A DNA stretch of 64,000 nt from Sipunculus nudus (lineage: Eukaryota; Annelida; Sipuncula; Golfingiida; Sipunculidae): assembly GCA_026874595.1 (NCBI GenBank), contig CM049311.1, positions 55,741,676-55,805,675 on the forward strand, written 5' to 3'. Position 1 is the stretch's first letter, and every line of letters starts with the position of its first letter. Below, piece after piece: positions 1 through 13,139 of this stretch. The notes under the pieces are model-generated. The model made no database searches. It worked only from the letters and a program-made list of their open reading frames with translations, and was not told where the DNA came from. A program made the translations under genes and the position numbers.

Positions 1-1140
1 AACAGATGTTTACATTTTGAAAGGTCTCAAAAATAGAGAAAAAAATTCGTAAAAAATTGAACGATATAGGTGGCGCCACCAGTCTGCAGGAAGTGATGGA
101 ACATCTCATGATCAATATGTATGACAAAAATCATGACCATCAGTCAAGTATTTAATGAGATATTGAAGTTTTTGTATGAAATTTTTTACTTTTCTGGGGG
201 GTAGTTTGGGGCCCCATAGCTGGAAGGATATGGGTAACAGAGACCTAATTTCTGGTTTCCATGGAGACTTTTCATAGGTCTCTCAGTGTGTCGAGAATGA
301 AGATTCTAAGTCCAGTCATTACGATTTGTGCCTTGTTAACAGATGTTCACATTTTTAAAGGTTTCAAAAATAGAGAAAAAAATTCGTAAAAAATCGAAAA
401 ATACAGGTGGCGCCACCAGTCTTCAGGAACTGATGGAACCTCTCATGATCAATATGTATGCCAAAAATCATGACCATCAGTCAAGTAGTTAATGAGATAT
501 TGAAGTTTTTCTATGAAATTTTGGTCTTTTCTGGGGGGTACTTTGGGGCCCCATAGCTCGAAGGATATGGGTAACAGAGACCTAATTTCTGGTTTCCAAG
601 GAGATTTTTCATGGACCTCCCAGGATGTCAAGTAAGAAGATTCCAGTTCAAGCGGTTACGATTTGTGCCCTGTTAACGGACAGACGCCCGGACGGCCGAC
701 GGACAAAAGGTGATCCCTATAGCTCAGATGACTTTCAGTCAGCTGAGCTAAAAAATATAAAAATATTTGTTAAAATAACAAAAATACAGGTGGCGCCACC
801 ACTTTTCAAGAACTGACAAAACTAGTCATGGTCAATATTCAAGGCAAGATGCATGACAATCCGTGCATTAATTATCAAAATATTGGAGGTTTTGTATTAT
901 ATTTTTGATTATTCTGGAGGATACTTTCAAGCCCCATAGCTCAGAGGATATAGGTTGCAGTGACCTAATTTCAGGCTTCCAAGGAGATTTTTTATTGACC
1001 TCCCGGAAAATTCTCTTAGAAGTTTCTAGGTCCAGCAGTTATGATTTGTACCCTGCTATGGGCCGTCCGGACGGCCGGATGGACAGCGGACAAAGCGCCA
1101 TTCCTTATTCCTTAGTTGACTTACAGTCAGCTGAGCTTAA
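1..1140 (+). repeat. Array of 337-bp repeat units, right end of a larger element
   Basis: About three units of a repeat that recurs, reversed, at 25.5-29.5 kb. The perfect palindrome GGTGGCGCCACC begins at 69, 406 and 789; the first two are 337 bp apart. Each unit has the same order: palindrome, a stretch about repeated ATGATCAATATGTATG-like sequence, a G-rich step, then GGTAACAGAGACCTAATTTC. The array ends in two copies of the 3' hairpin terminus, at 721-750 and 1111-1138, each preceded by a GACGG-rich run. The 5' end lies outside the window. Short open frames here are not genes. Confidence 0.85.
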
Positions 1141-3094
1141 AACACACTGGATGTAGTGAAGCAGAGACTTCAAGTCATTTTACCTGCAACAGGAAGGCAT
1201 CATGTTTTCCCCACTTGTTCGTTGGTTGGTCTGTTGACCACTAATAACCCAAAAGGATTTGGAAGTGCTTTGATGAAGTTTTGTAGAGGTTAGGGTAACA
1301 CAAAAGGAACAATCCATTAAATTTTGAACCATTTTAATATATATTTAATACAAAGGTCTACACTACTATTGTGACACTTGTTGATTCTTATTCCCATGGA
1401 CACATCAATCCATACAGTGTTATAAGGCCAGCATACTGGAAGGAACACAGGAATGCTTGATAAGGGGGGGGGGGGGGGGGGTCCTTGCAACAGTATCAAG
1501 TAGTTATAAAGGGAACAAGGTAAAATTACTGCTGGTTCTGACTAAAATTAACAAGCAAAATACATCTGTTGTTCACTTTGTTAATAGACAGTCAATGTGA
1601 ATGTGATATATTTATTAAGGATCATTATAAGGGTATCTAAGAATTCATATAGCATACAATTAATATTAAATAATGCCACTGTATAGCTGCATTTCACTTT
1701 TGCTGCACAAACCATTCCCTGCAGACTGCTACTTTGTCAAGTATCAGGTACTACATCATTGTTTCAGATCAGACAACTTTTCAATATGATCAAAAGAAGA
1801 TTTTATTTAAAACAACATTCCGTTTACTGTCCATTTCAAGCCATGTGTTTCAGCTTAAAATGTTTGGCATCAGTGATGTCATAATATATCCTAAACTTTT
1901 AAATTCAAATTACATGCAAAATACAAGCTGTATTCAAAGTTGAAAAAAAAACATGATTAGTTAGTCAGTTATCCATACAATCCTGCTGAGTCACTGGGAG
2001 TAAGGACAGCATGGGGGGGGGGGGGGGGGGGGGAGGGGAGAAGGGGTCAGGTCTTCCAAGGACTCGCACATTTTGCATGGTAATTGGTAACAATGCTGCA
2101 GAACAAACAATGAAATCTAAAATACAATTTCAGCTGTTATCCAAAATAGATGGCCACCAAGATGGTTTAGGCCAACCAGTATGCCTGTAAAATGTTATGC
2201 TTACAGTTCCTGCTTTTCCTAGCCTATTTCATACCTAGGGTCAATTCATTTTTTTCAATTCCAATTCAATGATGTTTATGAAACTTCAATACCAATTCAG
2301 TTCAAGGAATTTTTATTCAATTCAAAATTTATTTGCAATTCAGAAACTTGAAAAATCATTCAAATACAATTAAAATATTTAAATGGGACCATGATGCAGC
2401 AATGGCTCCAATCACGTAACACTCCTTAACTTTTACTTTTAAAATTAAAGTAAAATCACACTTTTTTACTATTACCATGGTTTATTGTTACACTGGTAGA
2501 TTACTTGGTATAATAAAGAGACATCAGTAGTTTATTCAACAAACTTACAGCTGTAGCCAATGTTTGCTGTGCAGGTTCTTCCCAGAACAATCTTACCATT
2601 AACTATTTCTTAAATACTGTTTAAAATTATACTGGAGTAAACCTGTTTAAAATTTGCATTAATGGAATAAATAAGGATGAAAATAAAAAAAATCAAATAC
2701 TCAATTTATACTTTTCAGTGCTGTCAGAATTTGCTCTGAAGTTTATTGAAATGTTATGGGTTTTTGTGTCCAGGCTTGACAAGTATGTCTTAGTTTCACC
2801 AGGGGACAATACCATTTAACCTCACAAACCAATGACCACAACAGGTGGCTAAAGTTCTTATTTAGTGACTTATCTGAAAATAAGTGTAAAAGAATATTAA
2901 TTTTTGGATCACATAAAGTAGTTCAACAGAGGTTGTGCCACCCTCAGATAAAACTAGACATTTGGCAGGATAAGAAGATCAAGTTCAAGTCACCAGTCTT
3001 CAAACTAGTCAAAGATCATGGTTCATGAAAACAAATGCTGTATCTAATTTAAGGTGAAAAACATGCAGTATTTCACAATTTATGGGGACTACAA
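1141..3094. other. No gene seen; AT-rich sequence with two poly(G) runs
   Basis: I see no coding exon or RNA gene. Poly(G) runs lie at 1464-1481 (18 G) and 2013-2033 (21 G). Between 2230 and 2360 is a patch of low-complexity TTCAATTC-like words. Confidence 0.5.
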
Positions 3095-3128
3095 ACAAGG
3101 GACCCATTGGTCACGGTGCTCAGCTGAT
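3095..3128 (+). repeat. 5' terminus of the shared-end element family
   Basis: A close match to the family 5' end: ACAAGG, a near copy of the palindrome GACCCATGGGTC, then GGTGCTCAGCTGA. The nearest downstream 3' terminus is at 6997-7025, but the 3.9 kb between contains unrelated sequence, so I cannot prove the two ends belong to one insertion. Confidence 0.6.
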
Positions 3129-4058
3129 CGTGATTGGACTATAAATGTTTCTCCACTGTGATACTATATCAAGTCAATAAAGCTTATGAATATCATTGAC
3201 ATGTTGGGCTATTATAAAGGAATGTAATGTAATATATGAGTAAATGATAAATGAAATTACGTGACTGATGGATTAATAGAGTCAAATATAGTGGTTTATT
3301 TTTTATTCATTTAGGAGGGGTTGAAAATTGTGATATATTTGAGCAAATATGAATGCAATGACAGCAGTAATAAGCAGTAGTAGAATGATGATAAGGCTGT
3401 TTGTTGAAGGATCTAAAGTGTATGGTAGTCTGCAAGCTTTCAATTTGACAGATATGATGTTATGATTAACTATGCTGATGAAGTGATCTATGTCTTGACA
3501 AGGTATATTATTGTGATGCCCACTATGTCTACATATTACACAATATTGACATAATTTCTGGCATGTACATAGGTACCTATGGACGAATAGTTATACAATA
3601 TATTAGAGTATGAATATATCTGATTCATCTTGTTCTTGCTTACTGAGGCTGACTTTGGGATGGGGTTCAGAGAAGGGAAAAGTGAGGGCAGCATGAAGGT
3701 GGATGTAGAAATATTCTATTGTAATGTTTTTCATTTATATAAGAATATGAAAAGCTAAGAGGAAAGGGGCCCTCCTACCTGGTTATAGTAAAGTTCTAAA
3801 TATATGATTGCAAACTAATACTCTGACAAGACTGTCATGAAGAAAAACAGTAAAAGTTTTGAGATACTGTGATGCATATGAAAATTTACAGATGGACAGG
3901 CAAGTGGACAGAATGGACTAATACCTTTATTTAACTTTCAAGGGAATAATGCATTTAAGTTTATATATAAGCCTATTTTTTTAGCATATCCACTTTTTCC
4001 ATTAAAAAGTTTTTTTCTGAATCATTTTTTTTTATTTACATGTTTTATAAATTTTTAA

Positions 4059-4198
4059 TAAAAAAACTGAAAATATAAGTTAAAATATTAGAATTGTTGC
4101 AAAAGTTGCAATCATTATATATACAGAGTAAAAAAACTGAAACTATAAGCTAAAATATTAGAATTGCTGCAAAAGTTGCAATCATTATATATCCAGAG
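4059..4198. repeat. 70-bp tandem duplication
   Basis: Two head-to-tail copies of a 70-bp unit that begins TAAAAAAACTGA, at 4059-4128 and 4129-4198, with only a few substitutions. No coding potential. Confidence 0.85.
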
Positions 4199-4399
4199 TG
4201 TAGCTCATATTGGGTCATATTATGCATACACTACGTCTTTACACAGCACTTTAACTATAGGCCTAGTACCTATATCGTAAGCGCTGTTTGTCATGACCTC
4301 GTATCCTGAATTGCTACACCAGAGGGGAGCACTGTATTTTTGTCCAATCAGGTGAGACCTTGTGCTGGAAGACACTGTGGAGCGAGAAATACACGGAGC

Positions 4400-4880
4400 C
4401 AAACATGTTTATTTTGTTTTGATTGACAGCTCATCGCCCCGGTAAGCGTTCGAACAGGCCACAGGCTCAGAGAGAATTGCCCCAGAAGTGGTTTGCTTAG
4501 GGCCTTGGGCACATAGGATGCCCGGCCGGTGAGCTGTAATTCAAACGAAACGAAACAACAAAGGCTGCGTGCACACCTGGCTGGCTGGTTTAAGTTCTGC
4601 AGACAACAGATACATGGCTACGCTAACATAGTCATAATGTCATAATCAAATCGGTCGATGATGCGAGAATGCAGAGGGAGCAATTTAAATTCGACTGTAA
4701 ACTCATCAAAGGGCGCTTGAAGCGCAGCTATGGGCGGAGCCGGGATGCCTGTCGAGTATTTTGTTTACTGGCATCTGATTGGCTGCTTGTCACATCAACG
4801 CACGTTTTTTTTTCAGCTAACAACGAACCACCATCTGGTGACTAAATATATCATAAACGGTCAAAGCTTGCAGCATGAAA
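4400..4880. other. CpG-richer single-copy segment, function unknown
   Basis: This stretch has many more CpG dinucleotides than its surroundings, plus CCAAT-type words (TGATTGGCTG near 4778; CCAATCAGGTGAG near 4345). It could be a promoter or an untranslated first exon. I cannot define a transcript: the minus-strand frame starting at the ATG near 4405 stops after about 30 codons. Confidence 0.25.
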
Positions 4881-5461
4881 ATCAGTTGCTTCTTTAGAAG
4901 AGCAAGATTTCCGCTGCCTCAGGAGCGTATGCACACATATATTTTATTATTTTTAAATCATAAATGTTTAAACTGAATTTAAAAGAAAATAATGCCACAA
5001 CATGGCATCTACAAGAATATTCCTTGAATCACTATTAAAAAGTTTTGCACATTGGAGTTTTCAGTACATGCTTAATATTATTCACCAAAATAAAATAAAA
5101 GATTCAGTAAATTTGATAGAATAAAACATCTTTTCAAATAAAGTAAACACACTGTTGGTTGAATGAGGGACAAACAATATCATTGTGCTAATTACTATCC
5201 CAGTTTTAATTTATTACTGGAATTAATAGTCAATTTCACACCTGGTGAAGTTTTTACTCTTCTGAAGTAAGGAATTACTTATCTGATGAACACCCACACT
5301 TTCATAGCAATACACCACTTTGTGGACACAATTAAATGTACACTTTAATCATTGTAACCCTGGTGGTACAATTCAAAATCTAAAATGTAGCATAGCCTAG
5401 AATAAGAATAAATCAAATACAGAAAATAATAACATACATTCATCTAGTTTATGCACCATCT

Positions 5462-5477
5462 GGGGGGGGGGGGGGGG
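5462..5477 (+). repeat. Poly(G) run, 16 bases
   Basis: An uninterrupted G homopolymer in otherwise AT-rich DNA. Confidence 0.9.
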
Positions 5478-5649
5478 TGCAGGGCAGAGGGGAAGCCTGC
5501 TGGTAGTGGCCAAGCTGAGCCAAGGCAAGCTACCCCGGGTGGGTTACATAATGCAAGTGAAGGCTGTACTACTAGGTGGGCTAGATGTAAAAAAAAACAC
5601 TTGACATGGTGTATGAAAACATGAATAAAAGCTATTCTTTCCAATCAAT

Positions 5650-7030
5650 TTCTTTGAAATTTCAAATTTTAAAAGATTAAATCCTTATGTATATATGCTG
5701 TGAAAATTAAATCAACAGTGCTTACAGGGGAAAAAACGTGTCATTGCCAAAGTTGGACAAAATTTAAGGTATTGATTTTTTATTTATGCTAATAACTTGA
5801 AAAATTTGCAAAATACAGATCTAATTTTGGGTAAACAATTGAATCTTGATTAAATAAAGTTATAATCCTGAAAAAAAGTCTCTAGGTTCAGCAATTCTCA
5901 TGTTAGGTGAGTAAATATATTTCCTGATTTTTTAAAAATTGCATTATATTTTGGCCAATAACTTCAAAATAATACCCAATACTGACCTAATTTTTTATAT
6001 GTTCATAGAAAATGTATGAAAGAATGTGAATTCTAAATATTATCAAAAACAGATCAGTGGTTTTGATATTAAGCAGCCTTTAAGTGTAACAATGGCTTTT
6101 TTATGGAAAACGGAGGTTTTTCCTTAATATCTCGAAGGAACGAAGTCCCAATGACCCAATTTTCGGTATGGTAGGAGATTTTGGGGACATCTAACATTAT
6201 GCCAACAGTCTGGGGAGCATAGAGATGTGCACTGAATGACCTACAGTCATCAAAGTGGACTGCTTGACAATGTAAGGGAATACAACAAGAGCCTCCAAAA
6301 AAATTCAATAACTTGCCTAATTTTGCAGCTTTTATTTTTTTTTATTTTAAATTTCAGATTTTAACAGATTAAATCCTTATGTGTTCATGCTGTGAAAATT
6401 AAATCCACAGTACTTACAGGAAAAAAAACGTGACGTGACCAAAGTTGGGCAAAATTTAAGGTACCAATTTAATATTTTTGCCAATATTTTAAAAAATTTA
6501 ACAGATATCGATCTAATTTTTGGTATACAATTAAATTTTCATTAATTAAAGTTGTATTACTGAAAAAAAATCCCTACCTTTAACAGTTTTGGTCTTAAGT
6601 GACCAAATATCTTTCCTGATTTTTTTACAAAGTCCATTATGTTTGGGTCCATAATGTTTTTAAATTAAATAATACTGACTTAATTTCTGGCATGTACATA
6701 GGAACTATATAGAGGAATATTTTTGGTAAATATGAAGAAAACCAGATGAGTGGTTTTGATATTAGGCAGTCCTGAAGTATGAAAATAGATTTCTAATACA
6801 AAATTGAGGTTTTTCCTTAATATATCGAAGGAACAAGTCCTATTGACCCAATTTTCGGCATGGTAATAGATTTTTGAAACATCTAACTGTATGCCGAATT
6901 TCAGATTCATAGGTCCAATATGGTGTCGTAACGCGCCAGTCTAACGGACGGACAGACAGACAGACGGACGGACGACGGACAATGGACCACGACTATAGCT
7001 CAGAGGACTTATAGTCAGCTGAGCTAAAAA
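5650..7030 (+). repeat. Two tandem copies of a roughly 690-bp unit ending in the 3' hairpin terminus
   Basis: The phrase TTAAATCCTTATG occurs near 5679 and 6371, about 690 bp apart, in the same context (TGCTGTGAAAATTAAAT, then GGGCAAAATTTAAGG). The second copy ends in a GACGGACG run and the hairpin terminus at 6997-7025 followed by AAAAA. The same unit is found at 22.8-24.4 kb and 59.2-60.7 kb. The site GGTACCAA at 6460-6467 is the uninterrupted form of the transposon target at 22956 and 23850. Confidence 0.8.
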
Positions 7031-7950
7031 TCCTACATTTCTGTAGATTTGACCTTGAACATCAACGTCAAGGGGAAGTCTACAAACTTGTCAAAGAGCT
7101 TGGTAAAATCAAATGCTGTACTAAATTTCATGGAAAAATATGCAGTACTTCACAAGTTTAAGGGATCACAAGAAATCCTATATTTCCCAAATTTGACCTT
7201 AAAGATCAAGTTCAAGGTCACCTGTCCTTGAACTTGTCAAAGATCAGGGTTCAAACAAATGCTATATCAAATTTAAGGGAAAATATGCAGTACTTCACAA
7301 GTTTAAGGGATCACAAGAAATCCTATAATTCCCAAATTTGACCTTAAAGATCAAGTTCAAGGTCACCTGTCCTTGAACTTGTCAAAGGTCTGGGTTCAAA
7401 CAAATGCTATATCAAATTTAAGGGAAAATATGCAGTACTTCACAAGTTAAAGGGATCACAAGAAATCTATATATCCCAAATTTGACCTTAAAGATCAAGT
7501 TCAAGGTCACCTGTCCTTGAACTTGTCAAAGATCAGGGTTCAACCAAATGCTATATCACATTTAAGGGAAAAAATGCAGTACTTCACAAGTTAAAGGGAT
7601 CACAAAAATCCTATATTTCCTCAGATTTGACCTTGAAGATCAAGGTCAAGGTCCCCAGTCTTTGAAGTCATCAAAGATTATGGTTTAAACAAATGTTAAA
7701 TCAAATTTCAGGGGAAATATGCAGAATTTCAAAAGTTACTGGGTTGACAAAAATCCTATATATTTCTGCAGATTTAATCTTGAAGGTCAAGGTAACAAGT
7801 CTTCACACTCCTCTGAGAATTTGGTTTAAACAACTGGTGTACCGAATTTGAGAAAAAAATATGCTTCATACTTCAGAAGTTATGAGGTTCATAATAATCC
7901 TGTGATTTTGCCTGATATGACCTTGAAGGTATAGTTAGGGTCATCATTTT
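7031..7950 (+). repeat. Tandem array of about 145-bp units
   Basis: About six copies. The phrase CACAAGTT(T/A)AAGGGATCACA falls near 7151, 7297, 7441 and 7585, giving spacings of 146, 144 and 144 bp. Most units carry TTCAAGGTCA or its reverse, TGACCTTGAA. Later copies are more diverged. The array begins immediately after the A run of the hairpin terminus at 7025. Confidence 0.85.
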
Positions 7951-8239
7951 GGAATCTTAGCATGCTCTATCCAGGATATTTAATTATCATAATTTCAGCA
8001 AAATCCTTCAACCCATTCTTGAGAAATCTAATGTTTTATGGAATTGTCACCAAATATGGCCTTATTCAGGGTGAAGGTCGCTCTGATAATAAAGGTCATG
8101 ACCTTAACTTTAAACTGCAATATCCTAGGGCCCATATCTATACATCTGCACAATATGAAAGAAATCTGTGCATTAGTTAATTGAATTGCTGAAACTATTG
8201 TCAAGTGGCAGTGATGGGGGTATTAAACAGAAGGAAAAC

Positions 8240-8500
8240 AAGAAAAGGATTATAGGTGGCGCCACCAGTCTCCCACAAAAGATCAGGCTATCCAAGATCT
8301 TCATGCAACATGATTTTCAGACCATTCCATTGATTATTTCTTGAGATATCTCATGTTTTATGTGATTTTCAGTCAAATCAGACCTATTCAAGGTTAAGGT
8401 CACTCTCCTGGTAAAACAGGCTTTGTCCTCTCACCAAGGTCTATGTACATGTGAAATTTGAAAAGGATCCATGAAATTTTTCTCTAGTTATCTGGCCTGA
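8240..8500 (+). repeat. Diverged single repeat unit with the GGTGGCGCCACC palindrome
   Basis: A perfect palindrome lies at 8255-8266, followed by a diverged relative of the unit tails found in the other palindrome families (AGGCTATCCAAGATCTTCATG, then TTGAGATATC). Confidence 0.6.
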
Positions 8501-8959
8501 AAGAAATCGCCGCAGCAGCGCCGCCATGCCTAAACCATATTATCACTGATTATCCCGCCTTTGTCTTGGGACACACTTAAATGTCATGTAATCAATGAGC
8601 CTGCCAAATTTGGTAATGATTATAGGTACAGTGGTTTGAGATAGAAGGTTACAGATTTTGCACAAAAGATGCAAACATGTAAAATAATAAAATTCTGTGA
8701 AAGTCTTCAGGAAAGATCAATTTAGAATAATTCCATGTTATATGAATCCTCGTGGATGATTTGAAGGCTATTGTAAATGATGAACCGGTACTCCAATTAA
8801 CTACCATTCCTACGACTTTAATACAGTTGGGTGGTGTAGGCAGTAATTGGTTTGTGGCGGCGGTTTCAAATCTGCGAGATTATCAAACCCTCAGTACAAA
8901 TGCTATGAACACAAGGAATCACAAATTTGACTATACCATATCTCCCTAGGGTTGGTGGC

Positions 8960-9430
8960 GGATATAGGCCTATCTGATATATGGACAGGGATTCCCGCCA
9001 TGACGACACCCGGTCGGCCGCACTCACTGCTATGGCAGCACACAGAACATGCGGGCCGGGGCCGTCTGTAGCTGTCCCACTCACCTTCACGACAGATAGG
9101 TCCTATCATCATACCAGTCTTGCAGGACACGCCTCGAATCAATTTACAGTGAATCAAACGTTATGTTCTAATATCAGAACCACATAATTAAAACGAGAGG
9201 CTACAAGAGCTCACTGCTTCATACTCCGTTCTGATGTTGCTTCCCTTGCAGAGAAATTACGTTATTCAGCATGTTCGGTTACATTCGGGTATTCTGCCGT
9301 TATGAACACGTTGGAAATGCCCCGATCTTCGGCCCTTAGCGTCAGTCTTGAATGCTGTATCGCGCAGCTTCAGGCGAACAAGACTGCAGGTGGAAGGGTG
9401 CGCGAGGTCATTATTCAGTACAAAAATGAA
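8960..9430. other. CpG-rich single-copy segment, possible unannotated 5' exon
   Basis: CpG density is high compared with the flanks (runs such as CCCGGTCGGCCGCACTC). A good minus-strand donor, GAAG/GTGAGTGGG, lies near 9083. On the plus strand TTGCTTCCCTTGCAG near 9245 resembles an acceptor. Open frames on both strands (about 70-84 codons) match nothing I recognise. A non-coding first exon or promoter is possible. Confidence 0.25.
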
Positions 9431-9673
9431 AATAAAATGATCAGCTAATATGATTAAATACGATATTTGGACTCTTTTGTATGAAAAAGCATATATGTAA
9501 CTGTATTATTTAGTAAATCGTATCTAGTTTTATTTTTAAATTTCATTAACATTAATGCTGCTCAAACTTTCCCTAGTTTGAAGGCCAGATAAGTTCAATG
9601 CTGTTGAAATCTCGTGTATTTTACCAAGCCTCAAGGGGCGTTCAATGCAGGGAGGATGGGGGTTCATACCAAC

Positions 9674-11170
9674 TAGGGCCCTGCGCGGGCTAAAATGAAA
9701 CCCGAACCCGCCCCGCATCATGCCCTGTCAGGCCGCAGGCCGCCCCGCAATCAAAGAAATAAATTCAGCCCGCACCCGCGCCGCGAAATTTTCTTTCAGC
9801 CCGCACCCGCCCTGCCCCGCCCTGCATTTTTCAAGTTTCCGGCCCGCAGTCCAGCCCGCAAAATATTTAAAAATAGTTATCTAATACAAAGGTTTACATT
9901 TTAAGATATTTTACAGCACATGTATAAGACACGCTTATTATTAATATATATGAAATGTTTGATAATTGGAATGAAATATTAATTTGAATACGTTTTTTCA
10001 ATAATTCAAACCATAATTTATGAAATATTTTTAAAGACATGTTTGATTTGTTAGATGGATTTTATATATATAATTTAACACACCTTAAATATGTTTTCAT
10101 ATTTTACAAGGGAAATAAACAAACCTTTGGTTTTGTTGTGTCTGTTTCAACTTAAATATATAAAAAATAGTAAAGAAAAAAATTACACTTCTTCAAAGAA
10201 TGTATACCCAAAGTAACCCTTTAGAATAGTATTGGCTAATCACAAGCCATCAAACTAGTGAGATGTGTTGCTAGTTAAATTTTTTTCAGTCATAATCTGC
10301 TAATTAGCTGAAACTGAGACAAATCAGGTCAAGGGAGTAAGGGGTAATCTGATCGATGTGGCTTTAGGTTCAGGATTTTCATTGAGATCTAGACATGGCC
10401 AGAGCCTTAATTTTTTTCTTATAGCAATCATCAACACATTATGCTGGGACCAAACAGGGATTTGACCAGCCAGTGGTCAGTGTCAGCTACAATAAGACAG
10501 CACATGGAATTACAATTAGATAAGGAGTCCACCTTAGGCTTTGTGCAGTTCCAGGTCAATTGAGTCACCTACAGAGCCAGCTGTAGCCACACACTGTCTA
10601 TTACAAGATCAAAAGTAATCAAACCCTTGCTTCACTCCCAGCCATGTTATATAATATGTGAGACATGACTCAAGTACAGGGTTACAGTCCATATACAACA
10701 TCAGGCCAGGTAACTTTATACAAAGTAAAAACCAGCTCCCATTGCAAGGATAATTGTTTAAAGTCTAGATTTCAGATTAAGGATGCATCATCTATTTTAT
10801 ATAACAAATTGATGTTATACCTAGAAAGACACATTAGCATAGTGTTGTTACAACTGTCAGTCAGTATAAGGGGTTATCAGGAATAAATTAATTTTTTTAT
10901 TTATCTTTTCAAATTACTATTTTTACGACACCTGAAAACATTTTATACAAAAATACTAATTTCTTCAAATGATAGTTTTTTTTTAAGTATAATTTTATAT
11001 TCATGTTTTACTGAACTGCCAGATCATCAACCCGCAGCCCGCCCCGCCCCACACAGACTTCATTTCGGCCCGCCCCGCCCCGCACTTTCTTAGATGTAGC
11101 CCGCCCCGCAAAGATTCCTATGCGGGGGCCCGCGAGCTGCGGGTCAAAACCCGCCCCGCGCAGGGCCCCA
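9674..11170. mobile_element. 1.5-kb non-autonomous DNA transposon with GC-rich inverted ends
   Basis: The left end TAGGGCCCTGCGCGGG is matched by the reverse complement of the right end, TGGGGCCCTGCGCGGG (15 of 16). Both ends continue inward into many CCCGC/CCCGCCCCGC subrepeats (9700-9860 and 11028-11160), while the centre is AT-rich and non-coding. Inverted ends with subterminal repeats suit hAT-type elements. I could not find a clean target duplication: the flanks read ATACCAAC and TGGTACCC. Confidence 0.65.
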
Positions 11171-11181
11171 TGGTACCCCCT

Positions 11182-11207
11182 CCCCCCCCCCCCCCCCCCC
11201 CCCCCCC
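11182..11207 (+). repeat. Poly(C) run, 26 bases
   Basis: A C homopolymer just outside the right end of the 9674-11170 element. Confidence 0.9.
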
Positions 11208-11459
11208 GACACACACTCTTTAATAACAGGGGATTATCAATGTAATCACCCACCCACCCGGGAAATAATTAAGAGAAAACGATTTATATTTTGAAAATAA
11301 AACATATAAACAGTTAAGATGGTAGACTGGTTCGATTTTTCCATTTCTGAGTTTACTTTAAAATATTATATATTTGATTGAGCTTGGTTTAGAATTACCG
11401 GTAATCATTTCTGAAAACATAATACCTCGCCTGCGAGTCATTCTCCCGACACCCTCACA

Positions 11460-11590
11460 CCACACGTCCACAAAACATGAAGATACATTGACGCCCGACC
11501 CTGCCCACCACCACAAAACATGAAGATACACTGACGCCCGACCCCCGCCCACCAAAACCAAAAATGAAGATACACTGACGCCACTGCCAG
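11460..11590. repeat. Three short tandem copies containing ACATGAAGATACACTGACGC
   Basis: The phrase (C/A)ATGAAGATACA(T/C)TGACGCC recurs three times at roughly 50-bp spacing, separated by CCGACCC and CCACCA-rich spacers. The minus-strand open frames across it are a product of the repeat. Confidence 0.75.
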
Positions 11591-12800
11591 CCTCCAGGCA
11601 TATGGTCCGCCCTCAGGTAAACGCCTGTTAAATTAAGACATGTCAAAATGCATATAAAATCACCCATCAAGACGTTTAATGTACTTTCCACCTAAGGATA
11701 ATTTAACTAGATGGAAGGTGGACTCGCAATATCCGTTTTGGTTTACACACACTGAGGGAGGCTGAATATACGTAGGCCAGATGAAATATATTCTTTAAAA
11801 TAATTTTTTGGATGCCCGGTACTTAATATCCAGGTATAATGTAAGCCTACATTTATAGGCCTCATGTTCAGTTTGCTCCAATTGGTAATTTTAGCTACTT
11901 TAGCTTATCGAAATCTTACTCGTTCATTATTTTGCACTTGAAGGTCAGATTATGAAACATGTAAATGAAACCTGACAAATGGTTACAATTAAAGTATAAA
12001 TTAATATTGCATCCCTGGCAAAACCCCCTTGAAAAAAAAACACCATAAATGTTCCCTCCAGTCCTGTAGACTACCGAATGCTAATATCTGAGCCCTGGCG
12101 AGTGCCTTACATCAGTTAATTTAACTAATTGTATAATCCATTGAAATAAAGAAGTTAATTTTATAATATTAGATCCATGACGTTTCCATTACTTTAAACA
12201 TGGTGAAGTGTTCTTTCTGATGGTATAGGTATTAATGAAATTCACATTCCTATTCATATGAAGCTTGAACAAAAATAAAAATGTTAAAACAACATGACAC
12301 TTTCTCAAAACTGAGTTTTTTTATTTTCCCCTACCATATTTCTATCATGTTTACAAAAAAAATGTAAATTTGTTGTCACACCCCCGAAGGAATGGACGCC
12401 AGGTTCCTTTAAACGGTAAACCAAACTGGCTGAAACTCGGTCATACACCGCAAAAGATGAAAAATACATGAGAAAACATGCCAATAAAATATATTAAAAT
12501 ACACTTACCTTTCTCTTGAGAGGCGTTCTACACATATATATCGATGATCACGAGAGTCCGCATAATCAAAAGTCCTGTTTACTCCTCTATGTTCACAGCA
12601 CCCGAAAGGTCACTTGTATTCACGGCACCTGATTACATGACCGACGCGCACACGTAATATTGGAAGTCAGCACCTAGCTCAGTCCGCCTTCACTGTGTAC
12701 ATACACAAGGATTCGCATGCGATTCACACTACACAGTTCCTCACTGAAGAACGCGCTCGTTTCTGAAGGCAAGGTCCAGATAGGCTCACAGCCTCCTGGA
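11591..12800. other. No gene seen
   Basis: AT-rich sequence without repeats or exons I can support; CpG content rises towards 12.5-12.8 kb as the candidate promoter region is approached. Confidence 0.4.
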
Positions 12801-12801
12801 T

Positions 12802-12984
12802 TCATCCATCATTAAGTATCTGAATATGCCCCCGCACGACAATATTCAGTACTACTCTCGTTTTGCATGTATATCGTCCTGGCCTGTCATTGGACGCACT
12901 CTCGGTAGACACACATTGCCGGATTACCAGTATGTTTGTAATTACCATATCCACTCTGAAGACCGTTACAGAGATAACTGCGTG
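12802..12984 (-). CDS. Uncertain short open frame downstream of a candidate promoter
   Basis: Reading the minus strand from the ATG near 12999 gives a 65-codon frame beginning MSEDGHAVISVTVF and ending ILNDG. I recognise no domain. An upstream ATG near 13020 (MFLSVERQ) opens a shorter, overlapping frame that stops within 20 codons. Its only support is position: it lies just downstream of a TATA/CRE/CCAAT cluster on the same strand and is CpG-rich. It may instead be an untranslated first exon or a chance frame. Confidence 0.2.
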   Translation of the reverse strand, partial: HAVISVTVFRVDMVITNILVIRQCVSTESASNDRPGRYTCKTRVVLNIVVRGHIQILNDG

Positions 12985-13139
12985 GCCGTCCTCAGACATT
13001 GACGTTCTACGCTCAGGAACATCGTCTCTCAGCTGTTCAGATACCGAAAAACACGGACCCGCCTCTGGACGGCAGACTACCGCCAGACTAAACCATTAAT
13101 GGCGTCCTGACAAAGGCGTTTGTCAAGAGTTCCTCTATT

